Shown in pieces: positions 11,207-23,700 of a stretch of 64,000 bases of DNA. Below the pieces are notes generated by a model. It was not told the DNA's origin. It was given only the letters and a program-made list of their open reading frames with translations, and did no database searches. Positions within the stretch are counted from its first letter, which is position 1; each line of letters opens with the position of its first letter. Source of the stretch: Cyathus striatus. Taxonomy: Eukaryota; Basidiomycota; Agaricomycetes; Agaricales; Nidulariaceae. The DNA lies in contig JAOVFP010000016.1 of the NCBI GenBank assembly GCA_025738555.1, forward strand, positions 3,162,001 to 3,226,000, in the 5' to 3' direction. The translations under genes were made by a program, and so were the position numbers.

Positions 11207-11417
11207 TGAGCTCTGGGGTGGCAAGCAGGAGGATAACGGGAGCAGGTTAGCTGCAGCTGTAGGACGTCATGGGGTCAGTGGGGTTAGGGTCAGCGGGACG
11301 GAGATAATTTGAAATGGATCCGTGTCTTACCCCGCATGTCTCTCTTGTCTCTCTTTTATTAAGTATACCCACCCCATCCCTCCCCTCTTCCCCCTTTCCT
11401 CCACCTCCGACCTCGAC

Positions 11418-12926
11418 ATGCTCCCTCTGACAGATCATACTACTTGGCCTGTTTCTCTGCGTGGTCCAGTTAGGCTTCCTCCTAGTGCAGATCTAGTCTC
11501 CAATGCAGATGACGATGTCAGTCTTCCCTATGATGTGTTCATATTCTACAACACAACGCGTATATCATCGCCGCTGACACTCCTGCCTTCAGGTCTTCAT
11601 CCTTTATACCCATCTTCAAGCCGGCTCCGCGAAAGGTCGTGGCCTAGGATACATTGATAACACGAAAGATACCTTGGAATATCCATCGAACTGAAAGCAC
11701 CACACTATAAGGACGAGGATAAATGCAACGAGAAGCGGAAAGACACAAAGTCTGTTAATGCGAAGGCGAAGGCGAAGGGTAAGGACCAGCGCAACGGGGA
11801 GAATAAAAAGATGGAACACTCTCCGGAAGCATCACTACTAGCTACAGTTTCACCTAAAGGCAAAGATAAGGCAAATACACAGCTGCTTACCGAGCAGAAG
11901 AAGACGAAGAAGGGAAAAGCTACTAAAGAGTTGGAAAATGGGAAAAGGACAGAATACCCTCCGGAAGCAGAGCCGACCACGGTTAATGGCAAAGACAAAG
12001 ATAAACCTATTCCATCGCCGATCGACACGAAGATCAGCACGCGAAGGCAGGAGTTTGCTCCTATCTCGCCACCTTCCCCAGATAGGCGTCTTACAGGCAA
12101 GGAGAAGCGCAAAGCGCGTAGGAGCAAGGATAATGAGCCAGCTTCCTTTGCCCCTGTACTGGAGGACCTTATCATCGACCTGAGGCTTGCTCAGGACTCA
12201 ACGGCACTTCGGTCGAGGGACGGAGATACGGGGAGCGTCGTCTGGCGCGCTAGGTGGGTTACCCTTTAATTATAGATATATTGCGCTTCATTGATGCGCA
12301 TACATAGCTTAGATTTTGCAAACTTAATTCTAGAGCAGATCCGCTTCCGGCCCACCGAAGGCCTCTTTGACTTTGAGCAACTAAAGTCAGCTCATGTCCT
12401 TGAGCTCGGGTACAATGTTCACTTCCCTCCCCCTCCCCTGGGACTGACATTTTAAAGCTCAGGAACAGGTCTCCTCTCACTCCTCCTCTCCCCCCACGTC
12501 CAAACATATACATCCACTGACCTTCCAGAGCTCCTCAGACTCCAGGAAAAAACCCTTGCTTTGAACCCACCCCGCCCTGTCAACCTCATACTCTCCGCTC
12601 TAGACTGGTCCGAGTTAGCCAGTGACTACCTAACCCCCGCACAACGACGCAGAATATTCAAACCCACCAACCCGCTCGACCTCATCCTACTTGTGGACTG
12701 CATCTACAACCCTGCCCTTCTCCCAGCGCTCATAGCCACTATAGAACACCTCGCCACTCCAAGGCAGACCGCAGTGCTAGTCGTGTGCGAGCTGAGAGCG
12801 TCAGACGTGGTGAGAAAGTTCTTGGAATCATGGTTAGAGAGGCCAGGGTGGTCCATCTGGAGAATGGAAGATGGGGCGGGGATGGGCATTCAGTATGGCG
12901 TTTGGTTGGGGTGGCGCAGTGTATGA
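11418..12926 (+). CDS. Rkm5-like protein-lysine methyltransferase (frameshifted)
   Basis: Exons 11418-11534, 11593-12253, 12308-12409 and 12458-12926. The N-terminal part (PYDVFILYTHLQ, GRGLGYID) is followed by a beta-type stretch (ISIELKAPHYKDED) and a Lys/Glu-rich disordered insertion of about 120 residues. Then comes the methyltransferase: SVVWRASLDFANLI, motif I VLELGSGTGLLSL, DWSEL, and LILLVDCIYNPALLPAL, ending QYGVWLGWRSV. This order matches yeast Rkm5, which methylates a ribosomal protein lysine, but the substrate is inferred. Exon 2 changes frame at 11678-11679: one A appears missing (GAATATCC for GAAATATCC). With that base restored the exons sum to 450 codons including the stop; without it the N-terminal exons run into a stop. 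The large Lys-rich insertion is unusual for the family. Confidence 0.75.
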
Positions 12927-13698
12927 AAACCTCGCCTGTGGTAGGTAAGTATATTGATTCAGAGAGAAGGGGAGAAGTGAGAACCCGACCAGTCGTCAAT
13001 CCCGATAAGGTATGTTTCATCCCGCTTTCGGTAATCCCGATGCTTAAAGATAGATTGTCCCTTCGAATTAGCATCACATCGCTGCGAAAATTAGACTTTG
13101 GATGGATAAGAGAACTTTATTATGCTTCTTTCAACACTATGTTCGACGCTCTTTTTTTGTGGGCTGGAACGACTCCGGGAAGTCGAGAATAAGTATTGTA
13201 GCATGTGTCATTTTTATTGGAATTCAAGGAGGATTTTTGGTATCTTTCGACTTCACATCCTTAGATCCTGGATTGTCTGTTGAATTTCATCGAAGGATTC
13301 AGTTCCTTCCCTTTCACCTGATTCCATACATCTCTCAGTGGCGCAGCATTTGAAAGTTTGCTCAAACTTCTCCACTTCCAGATTCTCAATCAATTCGAGT
13401 CAAACAATGACCATCGTTGTAAATGTTACCACATGTAGTAAGCTCCCACTACCATGGATGGTGTTTTTAGGTTGCCGTCTCTAGCAGAGGTTGCCATTTG
13501 GAAATTGTTTAGAACTTAGTTGGACATCGAATGTAAGTAACTATCTCTTCTTGCGCATCCAAGAATCCCTGAGTTATGATTTCCTGTTACGAAACAACAT
13601 CCTCCATTTGTGTATTTTCAGATCTCCATCTCTGGTCAGAATGTATAAAAGTTGGCACAAACTTCAATCGTCAAATCCCAGCCCATCTCTCTTTCACA
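12927..13698. other. Intergenic upstream of the H3 variant
   Basis: Spacer between the methyltransferase stop and the H3-variant ATG. A TATA-like TATAAAAG is at 13645-13652, about 50 bp upstream of that ATG. Nothing else was recognised. Confidence 0.5.
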
Positions 13699-14391
13699 AT
13701 GGCTCGTACCAAAGTCATCGCGAAGAAAGGTTCTTCCTTTTACTTCCTTCTTCGTTTTTTCATTCCTTAAGATTGTTCTCCAGGTCTGCGACCTGGACGT
13801 ATGCCTCCAAACCCCGACAATTTAATCTTCACCCAGGTGGCTCACAAATCTACGACATTGCAACAGTTCTCAAAGAAGAGTTTCAGTAGCGCGCGTAACA
13901 ACCATGACGGGATTTCACATGACGCGCCTCCTGGGATGGGAAGAAAAGGCGTCCCTGCCCACAAATCGTTTGGAACAGCAAGAAAACCGGGGCTAAATTC
14001 CCTAGGAAAGAAAAAAGTCAATACCAAAAAGCACAGGTTTCGTCCTGGTACTGTCGCCCTTCGGGAGATCCGACGATATCAAAAATCTACCCAGTTGCTC
14101 ATCAGGAAGCTGCCGTTCCAGAGGCTCGTTCGAGAGATCGCGCAGGGTTACGCTGTAGGGTTTTCTCTTTTCTGTTTCTTCATTTACAAGTTATTGACTT
14201 AATTTCTGGACCACTTTTAGAGCAATCTTCGATTTATGGCAAGCGCTATTGAAGCGCTTCAAGAAGCATCTGAGGCATATCTTGTCTCATTATTCGAGGA
14301 CACCAACTGTGCTGCCATTCACGCAAAGAGAATAACTATCCAGCCCAAGGATATGTACCTGGCACGTCGACTTCGTGGGGACATAAACTGA
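13699..14391 (+). CDS. Divergent histone H3 variant, candidate centromeric H3 (CENP-A/Cse4)
   Basis: Exons 13699-13729, 13784-14154 and 14221-14391 give 190 residues against about 136 for canonical H3. It starts MARTK like H3, so the K4 context is kept, then diverges: a tail of about 85 residues without ARKS motifs. The histone fold follows: [36 protein letters not shown], then [19 protein letters not shown] and [17 protein letters not shown], ending [10 protein letters not shown]. The residue equivalent to K79 is Ala (AQGYA for AQDFK). Its second intron sits at exactly the position of the second intron of the canonical H3 genes in this window, showing common descent. Long tail and altered fold suggest CENP-A, but loop 1 lacks the extra residues many CENP-As have, so another H3 variant is possible. 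Intact frame. Confidence 0.75.
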
Positions 14392-15008
14392 TACCTCTGA
14401 ACAAACTTCCTGCAGGTAGAAACCTTCTTACTCTTTGTTATATTTCTGTGGCTGACATATTTTCTGCAAGCTATTCTTAATCATCTCAACGATTTTTTTG
14501 TTCTTAGTATATACTTGTCACAATGTTTTAGTCCAAAAATAATTATGCACCTTCTTTCCCTATGCAAATGAATGCTAAGCCTTGTCAAGCCAACAAGCGT
14601 GAATTCTCATCTCTCCGAGGTTTTATACAACCATCGCTTAACAGCCTACATCATGGTGCAATTAAAAACGAGTCTTCTCAATATCTCCTCAACTGCCGTA
14701 AAATCCGTTAATCTCGACGTGCCGAAGTTTCACCGCCTGAGAAACGACCTAACCTCCTTTCGCTGAATATCAGACATATTTCGTTAATAGAAGCACTTGG
14801 CTACCTCGAACGTGGGCGACCATTGTCTCGGTTTCTCCGATTATTTACCAGAGTTCAGACATTCATTCATCGGCGGAAAGGTAACGTACAATTGCACTAT
14901 GTATAATATACTATGTATGTCTATTCATTATGTTAATTAGCAGTTATATGTGTAGGTTATATATTAGGTGATATTCGCCGAAAAATTATAATGGAAGAGG
15001 GACTGAAA
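14392..15008. other. Intergenic between convergent genes
   Basis: AT-rich 3' flank shared by the H3 variant and the aspartic protease. No gene recognised. Confidence 0.5.
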
Positions 15009-16909
15009 TCATGAAAGTGTGCTGGCAGCCAAGGCCAGCGCGCACAACCCACCTATAGCTCTCCAGGGAACAAGCAATGACGAAGCACTGCTAGTGACTG
15101 ACGATACACCACTGGCAGACGTAGCCAGATCCCCAACACTCGTAGTAGCTGTGATCGTAGTAGACGCCTGTGATTCAATAGTTGCCGTCGGAATGGCGCC
15201 AGTAGCCCCATTGGCGTTGATTGCAGCTTCTGAGAGTTCAGCGAATCCCACAGATGGCGGAGAGTAGCGAAACACCGAATAGACATTTTTCTGGAAGGAT
15301 CGTAAGTCAGTGACCAGTGACGTAGTTGAATATATGGGAGGTGGACTCACGAGAAGGGTATCGCCGACGATCCATGAAGGCATGCGAGATGATTGGCCAC
15401 TGTCTACATCAAAGAACGCGCCGACGCATAGGTCGCAGCAGTATGTACCAATGTTAAAATCTGCTGGGCTAATTGACCAGGACTTGGAGCCAAAGTTAAG
15501 TGAGACATCGACCGTGGTATTACAAGCTAAGCTCGCTTAAGAACAAGTCAATGCAACACCTTCAAGACAGACCCACGGAATAAATAAAAGCCTGAAAACG
15601 ATCCTCCGCCTGCCTGTGATCCTGGAATTTGCTGGAAAATCTGAGAAACCATGGCGCTTGGGCCGCCGATAAGTGTCGTGCCGGTATCTATCGCAGCATG
15701 CGAGCTCTCATTCTGCGGAAGTTCAATAGTGTTTCCCTGTACGTTGATACCTGCAACGCAAATAAATACATTATGTTAATGGTTAGTTAGATTACCCCGT
15801 ACTTGACATTTGGAGGAGCCAGTATGACCCATTGTCTGTCAAGTTGGCGTAGTCGATATCACCGGTATAGAGTGTGCTGTTGGTGAAACCTGTAATAACA
15901 TAGGATCAGCGGCATCGTGACGAATATGTTATTAGGTGCATTCATTACCCATGTTGAATTGCCCTCCAGGCTCTTCACTTGAAGACACCGTCGCATTATT
16001 GTATCTATAGTCGGAACGTTAGAACATATAACCTCACCATAGACTCCCCATAACCCACCTCGTCAAGTGGAAGCCCATCAATGGCTCATCCCAAGCTCCC
16101 TGGGAAGCGAGAGTTTCCCAGAAAGGCATGGCTCCCGAGGTTGCAATAGACTGATAAGCAAGTCCTAACAGACCAGACACTGGATCTGTCACCAACCCAG
16201 TGGATACATCGTCGCATCTTGCAAATACCTGGTTCGATACCTCGAAGCCAGCCATCTGAACAACATCCTCGCCGAGTTCACCAGAAGCTCGACCACTCCC
16301 ATATGTAATTTTAAAGGTCGTATTCAGATCAGTGAATGTGGAAGAGTTATCACTGTTGTATCTAGTTGTGATATTCCCGCACCCAGAGCTAAGCAGGTCA
16401 CAGTTTGCATCTGCTACCCAGAGATCCCTGTTAAGTTGCATTAAGCATTTATCTAATCTCGGGAGATAACCACGCACGATGACCCAGTGTCTAGTATGAC
16501 GTTGAAGGACTGGGGAGGCGTACCAATTGCCAATGAGCCAAAATAGCTGTGTGAAAAAGTTAGGTTATTATCAGTTCCCATAACATGTTGATAGTGTACC
16601 TGGCATCATGATTTTGATTCACAAGGCTAAGTATTGAAAATATCAGTTTACCATCGGCCGTGGACGTAAATAAATAACTAACAGGTTGGTACCTTCCAAA
16701 CGCTTCTCCAGGTTCCCATCACCACCGCCATATTTAACTTGCAAAGAGCGTTGATAATGTTGTGCCCATCCGTGCCATTCTTCTAGTGTACGCTTGACCG
16801 GGGGCTTTTTGATGAGCTGAATCGTACGTTCCTCAGGAGATGTTACCGCTAATATATGACCGGAAAGAGATAAAATGATAGTCAGAAGCAAGAAAGATGG
16901 GAGTAACAT
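15009..16909 (-). CDS. Secreted aspartic protease (A1 family), probably GPI-anchored
   Basis: Nine exons (16683-16909, 16600-16626, 16546-16600 region ending 16478, 16059-16427, 15949-16004, 15803-15889, 15577-15750, 15351-15526, 15009-15290) sum to 489 codons including the stop, with every phase consistent. A signal peptide (LLPSFLLLTIILSLSG) leads into a propeptide, then NQNHDASYFGSLAIGTP, the first catalytic motif DTGSSDLWV, the flap region (TYGSGRASGEL), and the second catalytic motif AIDTGTTLIGG. Cys pairs are present near YLFPC and TYCCDLC. After the core comes a Ser/Thr-rich stalk and a hydrophobic C-terminus (AIGGLCALALAAS), typical of a GPI-attachment signal. Pepsin-like endopeptidase acting at the cell surface or in the secretory pathway. 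No lesion seen. Confidence 0.9.
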
Positions 16910-17768
16910 GATATTGTAGATGGTAGTAAAGAAAGCTCTCAGAAAGAGGACGGTGGCTTGCTATGGGTGCAAGAATAAGCACGGAACGGCATGTAGGTTG
17001 CGTGAGGAGGAATCGGCAGGAAGGCAAGAATGCGGAGCGGCCGGGCGCACGCATGAGACAATTCAGTGAACGGTCGCCGAGCGATTGGGGGCTCCGCTTT
17101 TGAATATATATCTACAGAGTGGTACTAGGCTTTCAAGGCCTCCCTAGGCCTCATCCGGTATCCGCATTTTAAAGACGTAAACATTGCCTATGGTTCTCGA
17201 AAAATCGACCAGTAGCAAGCCCCCCCAAACTAACTTTTGGGCTTCACAAACTCGATAGCTTCGCATTTTCATGTGATCTGAAGACTCAAGACATACCGTA
17301 GCTTGCTTGGCGTTGGTATCATTGCTTACGGATAGATAATCGATAAAAGCTTGATAATTCAACGTTTTATACAAGTCCTAGTAGGTACTTTGTATCTCTT
17401 CCCTGTTAAAAAATTTGAAGTGAATGAGATGAAAACGGACTAGATATGCTTTAAAACTTGCATGACCATCGGAACTGATATCATAAAGTTGATCGGAATG
17501 CGAGAAGGTAGTTCCATCAAGAAATATGCTGCGTCATAATACTTACGATCACGTGAGAAGATCATCGGCATCGTCTAAGTCTTTGACAATGACAGCGGCA
17601 TTTACCCTTTTCCCACAAATTTCTTTGGATCAGAACAATGACAATAACTAGAACGTGCCCTCACACTTAACTTTTACTTATAAAACGTGCATTGCCCAAA
17701 ATAAAGAGAAATAAATAGAATACACTAAGGTATAAGTACAGTCCGAGATAAAAGGAAATGCAACGACT
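16910..17768. other. Intergenic, nothing recognised
   Basis: Promoter side of the aspartic protease and 3' flank of the H3 gene. No further feature was found. Confidence 0.5.
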
Positions 17769-18293
<525 letters not shown>

Positions 18294-18606
18294 TGTAAAG
18301 TGATAGGTAGGTGCGGTGAGGTGAGGGTGTTTTGAGTGGCGGGTGTAAGAAGCAGGGGAAATGTTGTAGCGGCCGGAATAAGACTGATTGATTTATACAA
18401 ACGCGATCGCGTTCAATCACGTGATCTACGCGCTTCCGCGTCAATCAACGAAATAAACAAAAAAGTAAACCAACACAGCCACCTCGCGCCATTATATAAG
18501 TACAGCTCAAGTGACTGCCGAGCTGTCATCAGCATCTTGCACTCTCCCGCCCACTTCCACCATCTCAACTCAACACTTCATTCTCTAATACCCCCTCTAT
18601 ATCACA
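18294..18606. promoter_or_regulatory. Bidirectional H3/H4 promoter, copy 1
   Basis: 313 bp between divergent H3 and H4 starts. It contains the perfect 14-bp palindrome AACGCGATCGCGTT at 18400-18413, whose arms are ACGCG half-sites like the MCB/SBF G1-S element, and a CACGTG at 18418-18423. A TATATAA lies at 18493-18499 on the H4 side. The same palindrome, CACGTG and TATA occur in the promoter at 46.6-46.9 kb. S-phase control is inferred from histone biology. Confidence 0.65.
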
Positions 18607-19083
<477 letters not shown>

Positions 19084-19465
19084 ACGATTCTGTGTGTGGC
19101 TTTTCAGTTTTGCTTTTTGTATCCTTACTGTACCATTATATTATTTATTTCACTTTGATTTACATCTTCATATCCGCTGAGGTCGCTTCTTATGCTCGCG
19201 ACACTCGCACTACTTCCCACGTAAAGTGCTGCTTTGAGCTTATTTTACCAAATCATCAATTCGACTTCAATTCAGTCCTTATCGAGCGCCATCAGCGGGC
19301 CAAGAGTTGTTGCAAGGAGTTACTCCTGGGCTCTCTCCTGCCGTCGATCTTCCGCCCTCCGACAAATAACCTCGCGTAATTTACCGGATATTCGCCGTGA
19401 GATATAGCACCCCTCTCTAACTGCTTCCTGGCTGTGCAACCTTATTCTCCTGGGTCCGCTCTTCA
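19084..19465. other. Intergenic between H4 and the F-box gene
   Basis: H4 3' flank and F-box promoter, genes in tandem. Nothing specific seen. Confidence 0.5.
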
Positions 19466-20667
19466 ATGTCTCAAATTTCTGAGAATGCTCACCATATTCC
19501 AGATCTCTTTCTTCCGACCGAGACCTTGGTCACTATCTTCAATGAGCTTCCTCCTACCATTCTGGTTGATCTTGCGCGCGTTTGCCGTCGATTCAATGCC
19601 GTCGCTGAATTGCTTCTTTATTCATCTGTTTATATCACAGATACCCTCACGGAATCAATCTTTGTTCCCCGCAAAACATTGCGATGGTGCGAAGCTATGG
19701 AACGCCGCGGCCATCTCATTGAAGTTCTTCGACGGCTGCACATTCGATGGCAGGTAGACAGTCAAGACCCCCCTCCCCCAAGTAATTATCTTATCAGCGC
19801 TTGCGAGCAAGTCGCCATCGTCGTCCGACGTCTAACGCCCCTTGAGTCCTTGGAGTTATTCCTTGGTCCCGCAAATCATATCATACCACCCACTGTACCT
19901 ATCCACGCGATAGAACGGATAATACATGGATGCTACTTCCCCCAGTTACGCTCTTGCTCTCTCGGTGCTGACTGGTTTAAAGGCGTCCAGTCGTACACCG
20001 TCGTGCTTTCATCATTCTTGGCTCCCCACTCAGCCTTACGTCATCTCAAGATACCTGATCACTACTCGGCGCTCGATATTCCTCGAAAGTCCCTGCCTCT
20101 GCTGACTACGTTCCGCGGTTCCGCCGACACTGCTGCATCTCTGCTCCCGGGACGACCTGTTCAGTACCTCTCTCTAGTCGGACAGGACTCAGACGTCAAC
20201 CGGGAGAATCTCCCGCGGATGACCCATACAACCATTCCACTCCGATATTTAGATCTGTCAGCAATGTCAGCACGACCCATTCTTCTGCGCAACATCTCTG
20301 CGTACCTTCCCACAGTGGAAACCTTGCGAGTCAAGTTAGCTCTTCGACATACATTGCACTATGCTTTTACCGGAGTTGTAAGCATTTTCCGAGCCTTTGT
20401 CGCTGATTTATTCCGCTAAAACGTGCACGGCAAGCGCAGAGGATATTAACCGGGTTATCAGCCGTGCTAGGCGCGTTTCATAGCCTTTCTTTCCTTGACC
20501 TTGGACCGACGGGTGTGGAAGGTGTGGGAAGAGCGGCTCCCGTGGAAGAGCTCGCTGTGTGCAGTGAATGGGGGAGAGCGTGTCCTACCTTGCGTCGTAT
20601 CATCTTCCCATCGCAGACAGAGTGGATGATCGATCCACATGAAGGATGGTTATTAGTCCAGAACTAG
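19466..20667 (+). CDS. F-box-like protein
   Basis: Two exons (19466-20377, 20440-20667) give 379 residues, phase 0 at the junction. An N-terminal F-box-like motif (LPTETLVTIFNELPPTILVDLARVCRRFN at about residues 17-45, shown here only as far as its core) is the standard Skp1-binding helix set, followed by leucine-rich, irregular repeats (SALRHLKI, IPLRYLDLS, HSLSFLDLG). Such proteins usually select substrates for SCF ubiquitin ligases, and agaricomycetes have hundreds. The target is unknown. The acceptor was chosen at 20439 because it is the only one that keeps the leucine-rich frame. Confidence 0.75.
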
Positions 20668-21046
20668 ACCCAGGTATGGTCATTTTTTTCTCAGTGGGAA
20701 CGCAAACTGAATATGTCATGACAAGGTTTTCTTGCTTCCCAATGCTTGATTCCAATCGTTTCGGAAGGACAATCTAATTTTGTCTCAGGATTTGCTTCTG
20801 TTAGATTCAATTGTATCACTACAACGCCCAATCACACCCTATTTATATATTGCTACGATTACTACAGAAATAGCGAATGTCTTATACATATTATGATAGT
20901 AAATACAAGCAAGATACTAGCGGAATCAGTAATAAAAGAACAGAGATGTAGCCACCAAAAAGCGTCCTTGACTAGAGCATGCCCATATTGCAAGGGGGTA
21001 TCAGATAAGTAAAACAGGTACGACATGAAATCTCGTAAAGCATGAA
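20668..21046. other. Intergenic between convergent genes
   Basis: Shared 3' flank of the F-box and RhoGAP genes. No feature recognised. Confidence 0.5.
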
Positions 21047-23700
21047 TCACTCGGATTCGTCGATAAAGATATCTTTATAATGGGTGAGTATTGTTTCGAT
21101 AGCCTGAATCCGAGGATATAATCAGCTGGTGAATCTGCACGGGAACGGAATATCTACGGACCTGGTTTTGATAAGGTGTATCAGAGACCATGACGCCAGC
21201 GTCCTGTTGACCAAATAGCGTTGGTCCGAAAACGATAGCAAGGTTTTGAACCGACATCGAATTTTCTGCAGCATGCTGGTTTATGCTGTAAAGTCATTCA
21301 GTCGCAAGAGAAAGTTAATGACGTTTAGGGCACGCACCGGTGTAAATGACCAAGGAAATACTTGAGCGTCGCGTAGTTGGCATCGGGAAGCTCATTAACG
21401 CGCTCATGCAGCCGAATATGCCGCAAACGGTCGTTGTCAATCTCTATTGGATGAAAAATTAGTTATGGCGTCTGACCAGCTGAGGGAAGTAGTACGAACT
21501 AGCCGCTTCAATAAATCCTTGATGCAAAGCTTGGGTCAATAAAGGGTCAGGAAGTTCCCTCAGCCACATTTTGAGGGCACTGGCTACATTGTTGATGTCC
21601 CCAGACCATTCTGAAGCATCAAGATCTACTGAGTCAAGATCTATGTGGAGGGGATCAGTTAGAGGATGTGATGATAGCACATGACGAAAAGCTGCCAACC
21701 TTTGTCCAAGCGTTGTCTCAAGTTTGCTACTTTTCTAGTGGTACCGCTCACACGATAGATACCCTGTGACCTTACGCCATACTTCTCTATGGCCTCGCAA
21801 CATTTCAACATTATTGGAGGAACTTCCACATTATCCCTGGTCATCTGCTCTGCAAGGTCCACACCAAATGTCGGACGTCCTTTGTCTTGAATGCCATTGG
21901 TACCGTTCTGATGAGCGGCTTGAGACTTCTCGCCATGTTGAGGTAGAGGAGGAAGCTGTAGGGGATATATGGATTACCGGGTACTTGTAACTTAAAAAAG
22001 AAAAAGAAAAGAACTTACAAAGCCCTCGTCTGATGGGCCTTCCCTTCGAGGTCCTTTGGCAGGCGTTGAGCCTCGGGCATAGGCATAGTTCTGCATATAC
22101 GTCTTGAAATCTCCGCGATTATCAATGGTTTCAATTGTTGCCTTGAGCCCCAGTCCTGAAACATTAATTAACTCAATCAGCACTATACTCGGTTCGTAAC
22201 GTTCCCATCGTACCTTCCCCTTCTGGAGGCACCAGCGTTGTACCATCGCTTAGCACAATACTTTCAAAGAGGAAGGCGTAACGTGTCAAATGGTATTGTG
22301 TCCCAAGATCTATCTCATCTGTACACTCCTTAAGAGCCTGTGCGGGAGGACGACACGTGAGATAGACACGACAGGCATCCGATATTCATTTACTAACCCT
22401 GAGAATGCGCGGTAACTGGAAATTGAAATATTCTTGTCGCATGGCCTGGGTATCGATGACAGCTTTTCTATACTGGTCCGACGCAGCAGACATCCGTGCG
22501 CGGATATCGTCTTCTTGTCGCTGTATCTGTATTATTATCAAGGATCATTAGGCAGAACGGGTCTACAGAGAAGCAATAACAAACATTTCCAGGGTTCTTT
22601 CCTTTCAACAGAAGACCACCTTTTGCCACTGCCTTACCGATGACACGCTTCCCTCCAGCACCTCCTCGATTTTGCACCCCACCCTCCTTAAAAGACTCTC
22701 CTTCCTTCTGCAGTAACACGCGTTCTAACTCCTCTGAAGTCATATCTAGACGATTTTACTCTTCTCTGTGATCGTTTCGGATTCTTGTAGTGCGCGTTCG
22801 TATCGAGTAGCCAAATCCTTGGTCTTGAACAGCCGCCGGTTAACACCAGAATCTTCACATGAATTGACTTCACGTTACCTGCTTCCGGTTCTTATCTACT
22901 TCCTTTACAAGTGTCGCAAGTTCTCGCTCATCTCGTTAAGGCGTTGAGCAAATCTCAACCGGTTTTCCGCCATCATCTCGTGGACTCTCATGGAAGACTG
23001 CCACGCAGAAACGAAGGATCTTCATGAAAAGCATGTATCAACTCGTGGTAGCTCACTATGCAGTAAAAGACTCACCCTGCCTTCCCGTCGTTTAGGGCAT
23101 AAACTTCCGACGTCGATTTTGCAAGCTTCTGCAAGGTTTTACCATATTCTTCCTCTATCACTGCTCTCTTCTTAAAGAAGACAGAGGCTTCCTGTCTTAA
23201 CTATTAGAAATGGACACACTTTGTACGATATATGTACATACCCTACACGAGACCATGCTCTGCTTAATTCGATCAAGCAATAGGGGTACCCCACACTATA
23301 AAGTATGAGATTTGAGATCTACGGTCTAAGGCTGTAGGGTACAGTGAACCGTAGCTTACGTCCAGCTCACAAGTGCCCTAAGAATATTCTCGTCAAAGCT
23401 TGGCTCCACAAGCACAGGCGGTTCACCATGGACCGGGGTTATAGAATCGCGTCGATCCGGTATACCAGAGGAAGAATCACGCCATGGAGAAGCAGAGGAT
23501 TGACCAGCAGAGTCCGAACTTGTACGTGGTTGAGGTGAGATAGAAATGGCAGACTTCAAGTGCGGGCTTGACTTGGAGGAGTCGACAGAATCGTAAGAGT
23601 GTGGCGACGGTCGTCCATAAGCACTGCCAGACCCCAGAGGTTCAGATTGATCACCACTCTCCCAAGCAGTTGCAGAAGACGCATAGCCGTCGTCCGCCAT
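21047..23700 (-). CDS. F-BAR and RhoGAP protein (Rgd1-like), three one-base lesions
   Basis: Multi-exon gene. Ser-rich N-terminus (MADDGYASSATAWESGDQSE), then an FCH/F-BAR domain (CGVPLLLDRIKQSM, FFKKRAVIEEEYGKTLQKLA, AWQSSMRVHEMMAENRLRF, TSEELERVLLQKEGESF, DQYRKAVIDTQAMRQEYF), a linker, and a C-terminal RhoGAP domain. The RhoGAP has GIYRVSGTTRKV with the arginine-finger Arg, WLRELPDPLL, LKYFLGHLHR and NLAIVFGPTLF, all canonical. F-BAR/RhoGAP proteins bind curved membranes and stimulate GTP hydrolysis by Rho-type GTPases, controlling polarity and wall integrity. Three single-base deletions break the F-BAR part: at 23371-23372 (restores RALCELDCGV), near 22922 (restores EMSEELATLV) and at 22754-22757 (restores KSKNRLDMTS). 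The GAP half is clean. Confidence 0.85.

Noticed and set aside
13699..14391. Treating the H3 variant as a histone pseudogene
   Set aside because: The frame is intact through three exons, and the extra tail has its own coherent basic composition.
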